64,000 nucleotides of DNA from DATGLG01 sp035294245. Its GTDB lineage: Bacteria; Pseudomonadota; Alphaproteobacteria; JACZXZ01. Every line of letters starts with the position of its first letter. Position 1 is the first letter of the stretch. Positions 8,451 through 16,784 of the stretch are shown one piece after another. A program made the translations under genes and the position numbers. Where the stretch lies: NCBI GenBank assembly GCA_035294245.1, contig DATGLG010000040.1:124001-188000 (forward strand), in the 5' to 3' direction. The notes beneath the pieces were generated by a model, which worked only from the letters and a program-made list of their open reading frames with translations, ran no database searches and had not been told where the DNA came from.

Positions 8451-8963
8451 ATGTCACGCGTGAAGCTCGACGCCATCGATGTCCGGATCCTCGCCACGCT
8501 TCAGCGCGAAGGGCGGATCACCAAGCTGGGGCTCGCCGAGAAGGTGAGCCTGTCGCCGACGCCATGCTGGACGCGCCTCAAGCGGCTTGAAGAAGCCGGG
8601 ATCATAGCCGGCTATCACGCCCGCATCGATCTGCGGCGGCTGGCGCCCGCGACCATGATCGTGGCGGAGGTCACCTTGCGCAGCCACCGGCAGGCCGACT
8701 TCGCGACCTTCGAGGCGGAAGTGCGGAAGATTCCCGAGATCATCGCGTGCTGGGCCGTCGGCGGCGGAGTCGACTACATTCTGAAGATCGTGACGCCGGA
8801 CGTGGACGCCTATCAGCGCCTCATCGACCGGATGCTCGACAGCGATCTCGGCATCGATCGCTACTTCACCTATATCGTCACCAAGTCGGTCAAGGAGACG
8901 ACCGGCCTGCCCCTCGAGACGCTCCTTCCGGGCGATCGCGATCCCGCCGCCGCGGCGGAATAG
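8451..8963 (+). CDS. Lrp/AsnC family transcriptional regulator, DoeX-like
   Basis: A 170-aa regulator with an N-terminal winged helix-turn-helix (LDAIDVRILATLQREGRI, recognition helix in SPTPCWTRLKRLEEAG) and a C-terminal RAM ligand-binding domain (YILKIVTPDVDAYQ). It is divergent from eutB across 118 bp and precedes the aldehyde dehydrogenase and aminotransferase genes. In ectoine-degradation clusters an AsnC/Lrp protein (called DoeX or AsnC) has the same place, so it probably controls both flanking units, responding to an amino-acid-like intermediate. The gap to the next gene is 150 bp and holds only a pyrimidine-rich stretch near 8980-9000. Confidence 0.88.
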   Translation: MSRVKLDAIDVRILATLQREGRITKLGLAEKVSLSPTPCWTRLKRLEEAGIIAGYHARIDLRRLAPATMIVAEVTLRSHRQADFATFEAEVRKIPEIIACWAVGGGVDYILKIVTPDVDAYQRLIDRMLDSDLGIDRYFTYIVTKSVKETTGLPLETLLPGDRDPAAAAE

Positions 8964-9113
8964 CGCGCGGAAGAATTCTCTCTCTCCCGCCACCCTTTTT
9001 CGGAGACTTCCTCCGCAAACCATATCCCTTTCGGCCTCCTTCTCCCGCCGACGCGACCTAGGCTGAGCGCCTCAAGTCGTCCTTCGAGCAAATACCGTCG
9101 GGAGCGCCGGCCG

Positions 9114-10601
9114 ATGCATCAGCAACGCAGGATCGTCGATCTCAGCTCGAGCCCGCTCGTCGACAGGCGGCTGCTGCGGGAGCAGGCCTATATCGACGGC
9201 AAATGGCGCGCGGCCGCGGATGGCGGCGTCATCGCCGTCGCCAATCCCGCCGATGGGGTGAGGCTCGGCACCGTGCCCGAGATGAAGGCCGCGGAAGCGC
9301 GCATGGCGATCGAGGCGGCAGCCGCGGCCTTTCCCGCCTGGCGGGAGCTCCTCCCGCGCGAGCGCAGCGACGCGCTGCGCGCCTGGCACACGGCGATCAT
9401 CGCCTGCCGCGAGGATCTTGCGGTCCTCATGACCCTCGAGCAAGGCAAGCCCCTCGCCGAGGCGCGCGGGGAAATCGATTACGCGGCGAGCTTCGTCGAG
9501 TGGTATGCCGAGGAGGCAAAGCGCGTCGCCGTCGAGGCCTATCCGAGTCACCTTGCGGATGCCGAAGTCGCCTTGCGCCGCGAGCCCATAGGCGTGGCCG
9601 CGCTCATCACGCCCTGGAATTTTCCTTCGGCGATGGTTACGCGCAAGGCGGCCGCGGCACTGGCGGCAGGCTGTGCCGTCGTCGTCCACCCTTCCAACAA
9701 AACGCCCTTCTCCGCCTTGGCGCTCGCCCATCTCGCCGATCGCGCCGGCATTCCGCCGGGCGTCTTCAATGTCGTGACCGGGGCGCCCGCGGAGATCGTC
9801 GGCGAGTTGTGCCGAAGCCCCATCGTCCGGCTTTTGAGCTTCACGGGGTCAACCGAGATCGGCCTGCGCCTCGCTGCCGCCTGCGCGCCCACGCTCAAGC
9901 GCTTGGTCATGGAGCTCGGCGGCCATGCGCCCTTCATCGTTTTCGCCGATGCCGATCTCGACCGCGCCGTCGAGAGCTGCGTCGCCGCGAAATTCGCCAC
10001 CTCGGGTCAGGATTGCCTGGCGGCCAACCGGATTTACGTCGAGCGGCCGCTCTATGCGCGCTTCGCTGCGGCCTTCACCGCGCGGACCGCGCGGCTTGTG
10101 GTTGGGCCGGGACTCGAAGCCGGCGTCGAGATCGGCCCGCTCATCGACGAGGCCGCGATCGCCAAGCAGGAGCGGCATGTGCGCGACGCCCTCGCGCGCG
10201 GCGCGCGGCTCCTTGCGGGTGGCGGACGGCACGAGCGCGGGCCGCTCTTCTTCCAGCCCACTGTTTTGGCCGACGTGCCCGACGACGCCCTCGTCATGCG
10301 CGAGGAGACCTTCGGCCCGATTGCAGCACTGGCCCCCTTCGACAGCGAGGCGGAGGCTCTGCGCCGCGCCAATGCGACGCCCTATGGCCTCGTCGCCTAC
10401 CTTCACACCCGGGACCGCCGCCGCATTCGGCGCGCGGCCAGCGGCCTCGAATTCGGCATGGTCGCCGTCAACCGCACCAAGATCACGGGCGCGCCGATTC
10501 CTTTCGGCGGCGTCAAGCTCTCCGGCCTCGGCCGGGAAGGCGGACGCCTCGGCATCGAGGCCTTTACCGAGATCAAATATCTCTGTCTCGAGACGGGCTG
10601 A
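9114..10601 (+). CDS. NAD(P)-dependent aldehyde dehydrogenase, succinate-semialdehyde dehydrogenase-like
   Basis: An aldehyde dehydrogenase of 495 aa with the active-site set N169 (TPWNF), E267 (MELGG) and catalytic C301 (SGQDCLAANR). The overall pattern, including GGVKLSGLGREGG near the C-terminus, is that of GabD-type succinate-semialdehyde dehydrogenases. In ectoine catabolism an enzyme of this kind (Ssd/DoeC) oxidises aspartate-semialdehyde to aspartate, the step after the transaminase encoded next. The start ATG is preceded by GGGAG about ten bases away. Only 42 bp separate it from the aminotransferase gene, so the two form an operon. Confidence 0.9.
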   Translation: MHQQRRIVDLSSSPLVDRRLLREQAYIDGKWRAAADGGVIAVANPADGVRLGTVPEMKAAEARMAIEAAAAAFPAWRELLPRERSDALRAWHTAIIACREDLAVLMTLEQGKPLAEARGEIDYAASFVEWYAEEAKRVAVEAYPSHLADAEVALRREPIGVAALITPWNFPSAMVTRKAAAALAAGCAVVVHPSNKTPFSALALAHLADRAGIPPGVFNVVTGAPAEIVGELCRSPIVRLLSFTGSTEIGLRLAAACAPTLKRLVMELGGHAPFIVFADADLDRAVESCVAAKFATSGQDCLAANRIYVERPLYARFAAAFTARTARLVVGPGLEAGVEIGPLIDEAAIAKQERHVRDALARGARLLAGGGRHERGPLFFQPTVLADVPDDALVMREETFGPIAALAPFDSEAEALRRANATPYGLVAYLHTRDRRRIRRAASGLEFGMVAVNRTKITGAPIPFGGVKLSGLGREGGRLGIEAFTEIKYLCLETG

Positions 10602-10643
10602 AACATCGCAGCGTCACGACATTTCGCGTCAAAGGAGGCCCAT

Positions 10644-12089
10644 ATGCGCACGAACCTCGACATCCTGGATCGCTGGGACCGCGATCACTTCTTCCATCCG
10701 TCGACCCATCTCGCCGCCCATGCGCGCGACGAGTCGCCGAACCGCGTCATCGAAGGCGGCGAAGGCGTCTATATCGTCGATCGCGACGGAAAGCGCAGCC
10801 TCGACGCCTTCGCCGGGCTCTATTGCGTGAATGTCGGCTATGGCCAGGCGAAGATCATCGACGCCATCGCGCGGCAGGCCCGGCGCCTGAGCTATTACCA
10901 CGCCTATGTCGGGCACGGCTCGGAGCCGGCCATCACGCTCGCGCGCAAGATCATCGAGCGGGCACCGGCCGGCATGAGCCGGGTCTATTTCGGCCTGTCC
11001 GGCTCGGACGCGAACGAGACCAACATCAAGCTCGTCTGGTACTACAACAACATCCTCGGGCGGCCAGCGAAGAAAAAGATCATCTCGCGGTGGCGCGGCT
11101 ATCACGGCTCCGGCATCATGACCGGCAGCCTCACGGGCCTCGAGCTTTTCCACAAAGCCTTCGACCTTCCGCGCGCGCCGATCCTCCACACGGAGGCGCC
11201 CTATTACTTCCGGCGGGCCGATCTCGCGCAGAGCGAGGCGGAATTCGCGCAGCATTGCGCCGATCGGCTGGAGGCCCTCATCCTTGCCGAGGGGCCGGAT
11301 ACGGTTGCCGCCTTCATCGGCGAGCCGGTGCTGGGAACGGGCGGCATCGTGCCCCCACCCCGGGGCTATTGGGAGAAGGTCCAGGCCGTCCTCAGCAAAT
11401 ATGACGTCCTGCTGATTGCCGATGAGGTGATCACCGGCTTCGGTCGGCTCGGCAGCATGTTCGGTTGCGAGCGCTACGGCATCCAGCCGGATCTCATCAC
11501 CATCGCCAAGGGGTTGACCTCCGCCTATGCGCCGCTTTCGGGGGTCGTCGTCTCGGAGAAGGTCTGGAAGGTGCTCGAGCAAGGCACGGATCGGCTGGGG
11601 CCCATCGGCCATGGTTGGACCTATTCGGCGCATCCCCTCTGTGCCGCAGCCGGGGTCGCCAATCTCGACCTCATCGACGAGCGGGATCTCGTGCGCAACG
11701 CGCGCGAGGTCGGGGCCTATCTCAAGCGCAGCCTCGCGGAAGCCGTGGCCGATCATCCGCTCGTCGGCGAAGTGCGCGGCGAGGGCCTGCTGGCGGCGGT
11801 CGAGCTCGTCGCCGACAAGGCCGAGCGCCGCTTCTTCGATCCGTCGCTCAAGGTCGGGCCGCGGCTTGCCGCAGCCATGCTCGAGCGCGGCGTCATCGCG
11901 CGCGCCATGCCCCAGGGCGACATTCTCGGCTTCGCCCCGCCGCTTTGCCTGACCCGTGCCGAGGCCGATATGATCGTGGATGCAACGCAGTCGGCGATCG
12001 CGAGCCTTGCCGCCGAGCTCGCCGCGAGCCGTGGCAAGCCGGCGACCGCAGCGCCCGTCCAGGCAACGGGGACCAAGCGGCGAAGCTGA
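10644..12089 (+). CDS. Class III PLP-dependent aminotransferase, DoeD/omega-amino-acid type
   Basis: A 481-aa aminotransferase family class III enzyme. The PLP site is ADEVITGFGRLG with Schiff-base lysine K289 in TIAKGLTSAYAP. It has the family's GLSGSDANETN cofactor-phosphate segment and a YHG motif. AAAGGAGG precedes the ATG at ideal spacing. Such enzymes transfer an omega-amino group (diaminobutyrate, GABA, beta-alanine, taurine) to pyruvate or 2-oxoglutarate and give an aldehyde, which the adjacent dehydrogenase would oxidise. In ectoine degradation this is the diaminobutyrate transaminase (Atf/DoeD). Substrate assignment rests on context only. Confidence 0.9.
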   Translation: MRTNLDILDRWDRDHFFHPSTHLAAHARDESPNRVIEGGEGVYIVDRDGKRSLDAFAGLYCVNVGYGQAKIIDAIARQARRLSYYHAYVGHGSEPAITLARKIIERAPAGMSRVYFGLSGSDANETNIKLVWYYNNILGRPAKKKIISRWRGYHGSGIMTGSLTGLELFHKAFDLPRAPILHTEAPYYFRRADLAQSEAEFAQHCADRLEALILAEGPDTVAAFIGEPVLGTGGIVPPPRGYWEKVQAVLSKYDVLLIADEVITGFGRLGSMFGCERYGIQPDLITIAKGLTSAYAPLSGVVVSEKVWKVLEQGTDRLGPIGHGWTYSAHPLCAAAGVANLDLIDERDLVRNAREVGAYLKRSLAEAVADHPLVGEVRGEGLLAAVELVADKAERRFFDPSLKVGPRLAAAMLERGVIARAMPQGDILGFAPPLCLTRAEADMIVDATQSAIASLAAELAASRGKPATAAPVQATGTKRRS

Positions 12090-12244
12090 CCCGCGAGGGG
12101 GGACGAGTCCGCCGCTCGCGCGCTGGCGTCGCCGTCTTTGCGCCGGCGCAGGGAAACCATCCTGCCGTCGTATCCGGGACAAGCGCCGGCTGCCGCTTGG
12201 CGGCCGCGCAACTCCCACCGCTCGCGCGGGCGTCACGGAGAGGC

Positions 12245-13606
12245 ATGGCGAGGGGCTGGAAGGTCGAAGCTGTCGATAATCGCTTCGAGCACATGCTCGG
12301 GCGCTTCGCCATGATCAGGCCGGGCGAGGCGCGCGCTGTCGCGTGGTCCTTCGCCTATTTCTTCGCCCTGCTCGCCGCCTATTACGTGCTGCGCCCGCTG
12401 CGCGACCAGATGGGCATCGCCGGCGGCGTAAGGAATCTTCCCTGGCTGTTCACGGCAACCTTCCTCGCGATGCTGGCGGCGCAGCCGGCCTATGGCGCGC
12501 TGGTGGCGCGCTTCGCACGCGCACGTTTCATCCCTGTCGTCTATCACTTCTTCGTGATCAATATCGCGATCTTCTGGCTTCTCCTTACCTTCAAGATCGC
12601 TCCCGTCCGCGTCGCCCAGGTCTTCTTCGTCTGGATCAGCGTCTTCAACCTGTTCGCGGTGTCGGTGTTCTGGTCGTTCATGGCCGATCTCTACAAGAGC
12701 GGCCAGGGCAAGCGCCTCTTCGGCCTGATCGGCGCCGGCGGCACCGCCGGTGCGCTGCTCGGGCCCATGATCGCCCTCTGGCTCGCTGGGCCGCTCGGGC
12801 CGGTCAACCTGCTGATCATCGCCGGCGCGCTCCTCGAGCTCGCCGTGTTCTGCGTGCTGCGGTTGGAGAAGACCGCCGCCCGGCTTGAGGCCGCGAGCGG
12901 CGAGCAGCCCATGGCGCACCAATCGCCCACCGCCGAAGCCCGCGAGCGCAAGCTCGGCGGCAGCTGGCTCGCCGGCATCGCCCAGCTCTTCGTCTCGCCT
13001 TATCTCGCGGGCATCGCGCTCTGGGTGAGCCTGCTCTCCTTCGGCGGCACGATCCTTTATCTCGAGCAGGCTCATCTCGTCGCCGCGGCCGCCCATAACG
13101 CCGCAGCGCAGACCCGCATCTTCGCCAGCATCGATCTCGCCGTCGGCATCATGTCCCTTGCCTTGCAGGCGCTTGCGAGCGGCCGGCTGATCGCCCGCTT
13201 CGGCGTCGCGACCGCAGTCGCCTTCCAGCCGGCGGTCTTCGTGCTCGGCTTTGCGGCCCTGGCGCTGGCCCCCTCGCTCGCCGTTGTCGTGGCCTTCCAG
13301 GCGATCCAGCGCACCGCCAATTTCGCGGTCTCCAACCTCGGGCGGCAGATTCTGTTCACGACGGTGACACGCGAAGAGAAATACAAGGGCAAGAACGTGA
13401 TCGACGTCGTGGTGTTTCGCGGCTCGGACGCCCTCTATGGCTGGGTCTTCGCGGTGCTGCGCAGCCTGGGGCTCGGGCTCGCAGGAATTGCTGGGATAGC
13501 CGTACCCCTCGCCCTCGGCTGGCTCGGCTTGGCCGTGCTCCTGGGCCGGGTCCAGGAGCGGCGCGCCGCCGCGGCGCGCATGATCCGCGACGAATGGGAG
13601 GGCTGA
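12245..13606 (+). CDS. Nucleotide transporter (Tlc/NTT)-like integral membrane protein
   Basis: A 453-aa polytopic protein with about 12 hydrophobic segments. The segment YYVLRPLRDQMG near residue 40 is the hallmark of bacterial proteins related to ATP/ADP translocases (Tlc/NTT family, an MFS branch). Obligate intracellular bacteria use true members to import ATP; free-living bacteria carry distant homologues of unknown cargo, and this 453-aa protein is shorter than the about 500-aa characterised ones. The ATG at 12245 has GGAG seven bases upstream. The stop is one base before the next ATG, so it is co-translated with a Tat-exported aldo/keto reductase. Its link with the upstream amino-acid catabolic genes is positional only. 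Confidence 0.82.
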   Translation: MARGWKVEAVDNRFEHMLGRFAMIRPGEARAVAWSFAYFFALLAAYYVLRPLRDQMGIAGGVRNLPWLFTATFLAMLAAQPAYGALVARFARARFIPVVYHFFVINIAIFWLLLTFKIAPVRVAQVFFVWISVFNLFAVSVFWSFMADLYKSGQGKRLFGLIGAGGTAGALLGPMIALWLAGPLGPVNLLIIAGALLELAVFCVLRLEKTAARLEAASGEQPMAHQSPTAEARERKLGGSWLAGIAQLFVSPYLAGIALWVSLLSFGGTILYLEQAHLVAAAAHNAAAQTRIFASIDLAVGIMSLALQALASGRLIARFGVATAVAFQPAVFVLGFAALALAPSLAVVVAFQAIQRTANFAVSNLGRQILFTTVTREEKYKGKNVIDVVVFRGSDALYGWVFAVLRSLGLGLAGIAGIAVPLALGWLGLAVLLGRVQERRAAAARMIRDEWEG

Positions 13607-13607
13607 C

Positions 13608-14564
13608 ATGACGCGCATCGGCTCCGCATCCTCGCTTTCGCGCCGGCGGCTCTTGACCCTCGGGGTCGGGCTTGCGACGACACCCTGGCTGACCAGCGGC
13701 CTCGCAACGGCCGCGACTCCGACGGCCGCGCCGGGGCTGCTCACACGACCCATTCCCCATTCGGGCGAGAGCCTGCCGGTGATCGGGCTCGGCACCGTCG
13801 GCGTCTTCGACGTCGGCGACGATCCTGTGCGCCGGCGCGCGTGCGCGGAGGTGATCCGCACCCTCGTCGGCGGGGGCGGCAAGCTCATCGATACGGCTCC
13901 CTCCTATGGAAGCGCGGAAGCCGTGGTCGGCGATCTCGTCGCCGCCACCGGCCTCCGCGACCACATCTTCCTTGCGACCAAGCTCGAGGATTACGACCGG
14001 CACACCGGCCCGTCACAGCTCGCTGCCTCCTTGAAGCGTCTCCGCGTCGAGCGGGTCGACTTGATGCAGCTTCACAATGTGGACGATCCGCATCAGGACC
14101 TCGCGATGCTGCGAGATTGGAAGTCCCAAGGGCGTTGCCGCTATATCGGGATTACCACCTCCTTCACGGGCGCCTTCGACGCCGTCGAGGCGGTTCTCAA
14201 GCGCGAAAAGCCGGACTTCCTCCAGGTCAATTACTCCTTGGCGGATCGCGAGGCCGAGAAGCGGGTCATCCCGGCCGCCGCCGAAGTCGGGGCCGCGGTG
14301 CTGACCGACCTTCCCTTCGCCCGTAACCGGCTCTTCCGCGCCGTGCGCGGCCGCGCCTTGCCGGACTGGGCGAAGGCGTTCGACGCGACGAGCTGGGGCC
14401 AGGTCTTCCTCAAATACCTGCTCGGCAACGAAACGGTGACCGCCGTCATCCCCGGCACCGGCAATCCTGCGCATATGGCCGACAATCTCGGCGCCGGGCG
14501 GGGGCGCCTGCCCGACGCGGCGGAACGGCGCCAGATCGTGGCTTATTACGAATCGCTCCGCTGA
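13608..14564 (+). CDS. Aldo/keto reductase with Tat signal peptide
   Basis: A 318-aa aldo/keto reductase-superfamily protein. The N-terminus carries a twin-arginine signal (SRRRLLTLGVG, residues 11-21) with an Ala-rich cleavage region near residue 37. The AKR catalytic tetrad is intact: D95, Y100, K125, H156. Normal AKRs are cytosolic and use NADPH, so export of a folded, probably cofactor-loaded enzyme is unusual. It may act on periplasmic aldehydes or have a non-redox role. It is directly coupled to the NTT-like membrane protein gene. Convergent with the GntR gene, 37 bp apart, with no obvious terminator. Confidence 0.88.
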   Translation: MTRIGSASSLSRRRLLTLGVGLATTPWLTSGLATAATPTAAPGLLTRPIPHSGESLPVIGLGTVGVFDVGDDPVRRRACAEVIRTLVGGGGKLIDTAPSYGSAEAVVGDLVAATGLRDHIFLATKLEDYDRHTGPSQLAASLKRLRVERVDLMQLHNVDDPHQDLAMLRDWKSQGRCRYIGITTSFTGAFDAVEAVLKREKPDFLQVNYSLADREAEKRVIPAAAEVGAAVLTDLPFARNRLFRAVRGRALPDWAKAFDATSWGQVFLKYLLGNETVTAVIPGTGNPAHMADNLGAGRGRLPDAAERRQIVAYYESLR

Positions 14565-14601
14565 GTCGCGCCCTGCCGAGATGGCGGCGGCGTCCGCGCG
14601 A

Positions 14602-15414
14602 TCAGCTGACCTCGTTGATGTATTTGCATTGATCGGTCACCGCGCGGTGATGGGCGATGAGGACGGGAGCGCCCTTGGCGTCGAAGGCGATCTCGTCGAT
14701 CACCAGGACAGCGAAGGCGCCGTCACGCGCGAGCCATTTGCGGTCGTCGTCATTCGCGAGCTCGGCCGAGATCTTCTCGCGCACGGCGGAAATCCGCACC
14801 CCGTACTGCTTGAGCAGATGAAGATAGAAGAGCTCGGGGATATCCGCCATGCCGGCGATCCCCGGCGCCAGTGCCACCGGGATCACGATGCGGTCTCGCA
14901 TCACGGCGACGCCATCGACGTGGCGCACGCGCTCGAATTCATGCACCTCGACCGCGGCGTCGAGCCGAAGAGCCGCCCGCTCCTCCGCCGTTATGCGACG
15001 GCGGCGATAGGCATGAGCCGCGGCCTGGGAGCGGATGAGCGAGTCGCCGGGGCCATGCAGGCGGAAATATTGAAAGCACATGTGGAGATTGTGCTGGGGC
15101 GTGCGGCCGGTGACGACGGTCCCCGTCTTGCGGCGGCGCGCCAGCAGGCCTTCGGTCGCGAGATTGGCGAGCGCGCGACGCACGGTGCCGACGGCGACGC
15201 CGAGCGAGGCCGCGAGGGCTGTTTCGCTGGGGAGCACCGAGCCCGGCGGCCAGGTCCCCACCAGGATCATCTCCGAGATCTGCCGCTTCACCTGCTCATA
15301 GAGCGGCACCGCCGCGGCCTCGGAGAGCCGCAAGGGAGGAAGCGCCACGGGTGATGCCCCTTCCTCCGCTCTCGGCCGCGCATTGAGCGCCGCGGACGCG
15401 CGTCTTCGCCCCAT
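14602..15414 (-). CDS. GntR family regulator, HutC/UTRA type
   Basis: A 270-aa repressor-type protein with an N-terminal GntR winged helix (PLYEQVKRQISEMIL, then LPSETALAASLGVAVGTVRRAL) and a C-terminal UTRA effector domain (VMRDRIVIPVAL, ISAVREKISAE). I placed the start at the ATG at 15414 because GAGGAGG sits six bases upstream; the open frame extends to 15612 but that part crosses the operator and promoter region. It is divergent from the M20-like gene and the peptide importer, with a near-perfect palindrome between them, so it most likely controls both. Confidence 0.92.
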   Translation of the reverse strand: MGRRRASAALNARPRAEEGASPVALPPLRLSEAAAVPLYEQVKRQISEMILVGTWPPGSVLPSETALAASLGVAVGTVRRALANLATEGLLARRRKTGTVVTGRTPQHNLHMCFQYFRLHGPGDSLIRSQAAAHAYRRRRITAEERAALRLDAAVEVHEFERVRHVDGVAVMRDRIVIPVALAPGIAGMADIPELFYLHLLKQYGVRISAVREKISAELANDDDRKWLARDGAFAVLVIDEIAFDAKGAPVLIAHHRAVTDQCKYINEVS

Positions 15415-15456
15415 CCCGTCCTCCTCGTGAGAAGCCTGGGGATTATAGCGGCTTGC

Positions 15457-15479
15457 ATTTCTATAAACGATATAGAAAT
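15457..15479. promoter_or_regulatory. Inverted-repeat operator between gntR and the M20/dpp operon
   Basis: ATTTCTATA (15457-15465), five bases AACGA, then TATAGAAAT (15471-15479): an exact 9-bp inverted repeat in otherwise GC-rich DNA. It lies 43 bp upstream of the GntR start and 57 bp upstream of the M20 start, the expected place for a GntR/UTRA operator that represses both directions. Confidence 0.75.
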
Positions 15480-15535
15480 ATGTCTTCGATGGTCGGGACG
15501 CCGTGGCGGCGAGCCTCAGCGAAGCGAGAGGACTC

Positions 15536-16753
15536 ATGGATAGATCGCGCCTGCTGCAATCGGTCGATGCGAAGCGCTCGCTCGATTTCCTCGCCGCCAT
15601 GGTGCGCTTCAAGAGCTATAGCGGGACGAGCGGCGAGAGCGAGCTGGCGCGCTTCATGGTCGAGAACATGCGGGCGCTGGGGCTGGAGGCGGATCTCCAG
15701 GAGGTCGAAGCCGGTCGCTGCAACGCGATCGGCCGGCGCAAGGGCGCGGGCGGCGGCAGGTCCCTGCTCTTCAACGGCCATATGGACACCAACCCGGTCA
15801 CCGAAGGCTGGACCGTCGATCCCTGGGGTGGGCTTTACGACAAGGATTTCATCTACGGCATCGGCGTGTCGAACATGAAGGCCGGCGACGCCGCCTATTT
15901 CTGCGCGCTGCGCACCCTCATCGAGAACGGCGTGCGCCTCAAGGGCGACGTAATCCTGACCTATGTCGTCGGCGAGCTTCAGGGCGGCATCGGCACCATC
16001 AAGGCGATCGAGAGCGGCATTCGCGCCGATTACTTCATCAATTCCGAGCCGACCGATCTCAAGGGCATGACGCTGCATGCCGGCGCCTTCGGCTTCATGG
16101 TCGAGCTGGTCGGGGTGACGCGCCACCTCTCGAAGCGGGAGGAGGCCGTCGACGCGATCATGGCCGCCTGCAGCCTCATCCCCCGCATCAACGCGATCAC
16201 CTTCAGCGGTGCCGCGAATGACGAGCACCGCGCCGTCAACCGCGCCCATATTGGCGTCATGCGCGGCTCCCTCTCGCCCGAATTCCACGACTGGCGGCCG
16301 CCCCAGGTCGCCGATTTCGTGCGCCTCGTCGGCTCCGCGCGCTACGCGCCGAGCCAATCCGAGGCGAGCGTGATGGCCGATTTGCGCAAGCTGCTCGACG
16401 AGCTCGAGCGGGAGATGCCGGGCCTCAAGGCGCGCGTCGCGCGAGAGCATGGCGGCAAGCGGCCCGACATGCTGCCCTTCGAGGTCAGCCGCGAATCTCC
16501 CATCGTCGCGGCCGTCAGCAAGGCCTATCGCGAGGTCCGCGGCGAGCCGCAACCCCTCGGCGCGCTCAAGCCCTATTGCTACTATGGCACGGATGCCGCC
16601 CATCTCCTCCATCGCGCCAAGATGGAGGGCATCGTCTGCGGTCCCGGCGGCCGCTACAACACCATGCCGGACGAGCGCGTCGACGTGGCGGATTACCTGG
16701 ACATGATCAAGATCTATATGCTGTCCATTCTCGAGATATGCGGGGCCGATTGA
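15536..16753 (+). CDS. M20 family metallopeptidase-like protein with altered metal site
   Basis: A 405-aa M20 (ArgE/DapE/carboxypeptidase G2) fold protein with both the catalytic and the lid/dimerisation domain. Aligned to the family, H82 (GHMDT), E147 (general base) and E171 (SEPT) are kept. The bridging Asp is Asn113 (VSNMKAG), the second metal Glu after E147 is Leu148, and the C-terminal His ligand is Asn375 (RYNTMPDE). A normal di-zinc site is therefore doubtful. ATG 15536 has GAGAGG upstream; a GTG at 15503 is the alternative. It heads an operon with a dipeptide-type importer, so it probably handles the imported amide or peptide, as enzyme or as binding protein. Confidence 0.87.
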   Translation: MDRSRLLQSVDAKRSLDFLAAMVRFKSYSGTSGESELARFMVENMRALGLEADLQEVEAGRCNAIGRRKGAGGGRSLLFNGHMDTNPVTEGWTVDPWGGLYDKDFIYGIGVSNMKAGDAAYFCALRTLIENGVRLKGDVILTYVVGELQGGIGTIKAIESGIRADYFINSEPTDLKGMTLHAGAFGFMVELVGVTRHLSKREEAVDAIMAACSLIPRINAITFSGAANDEHRAVNRAHIGVMRGSLSPEFHDWRPPQVADFVRLVGSARYAPSQSEASVMADLRKLLDELEREMPGLKARVAREHGGKRPDMLPFEVSRESPIVAAVSKAYREVRGEPQPLGALKPYCYYGTDAAHLLHRAKMEGIVCGPGGRYNTMPDERVDVADYLDMIKIYMLSILEICGAD

Positions 16754-16784
16754 GAGCCTCTACCGACAGGGAAAGGAGCGTCAC

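Noticed and set aside
12233..13888. Minus-strand 551-codon frame
   Set aside because: Antisense to the NTT-like and AKR genes, whose motifs and coupling are convincing.
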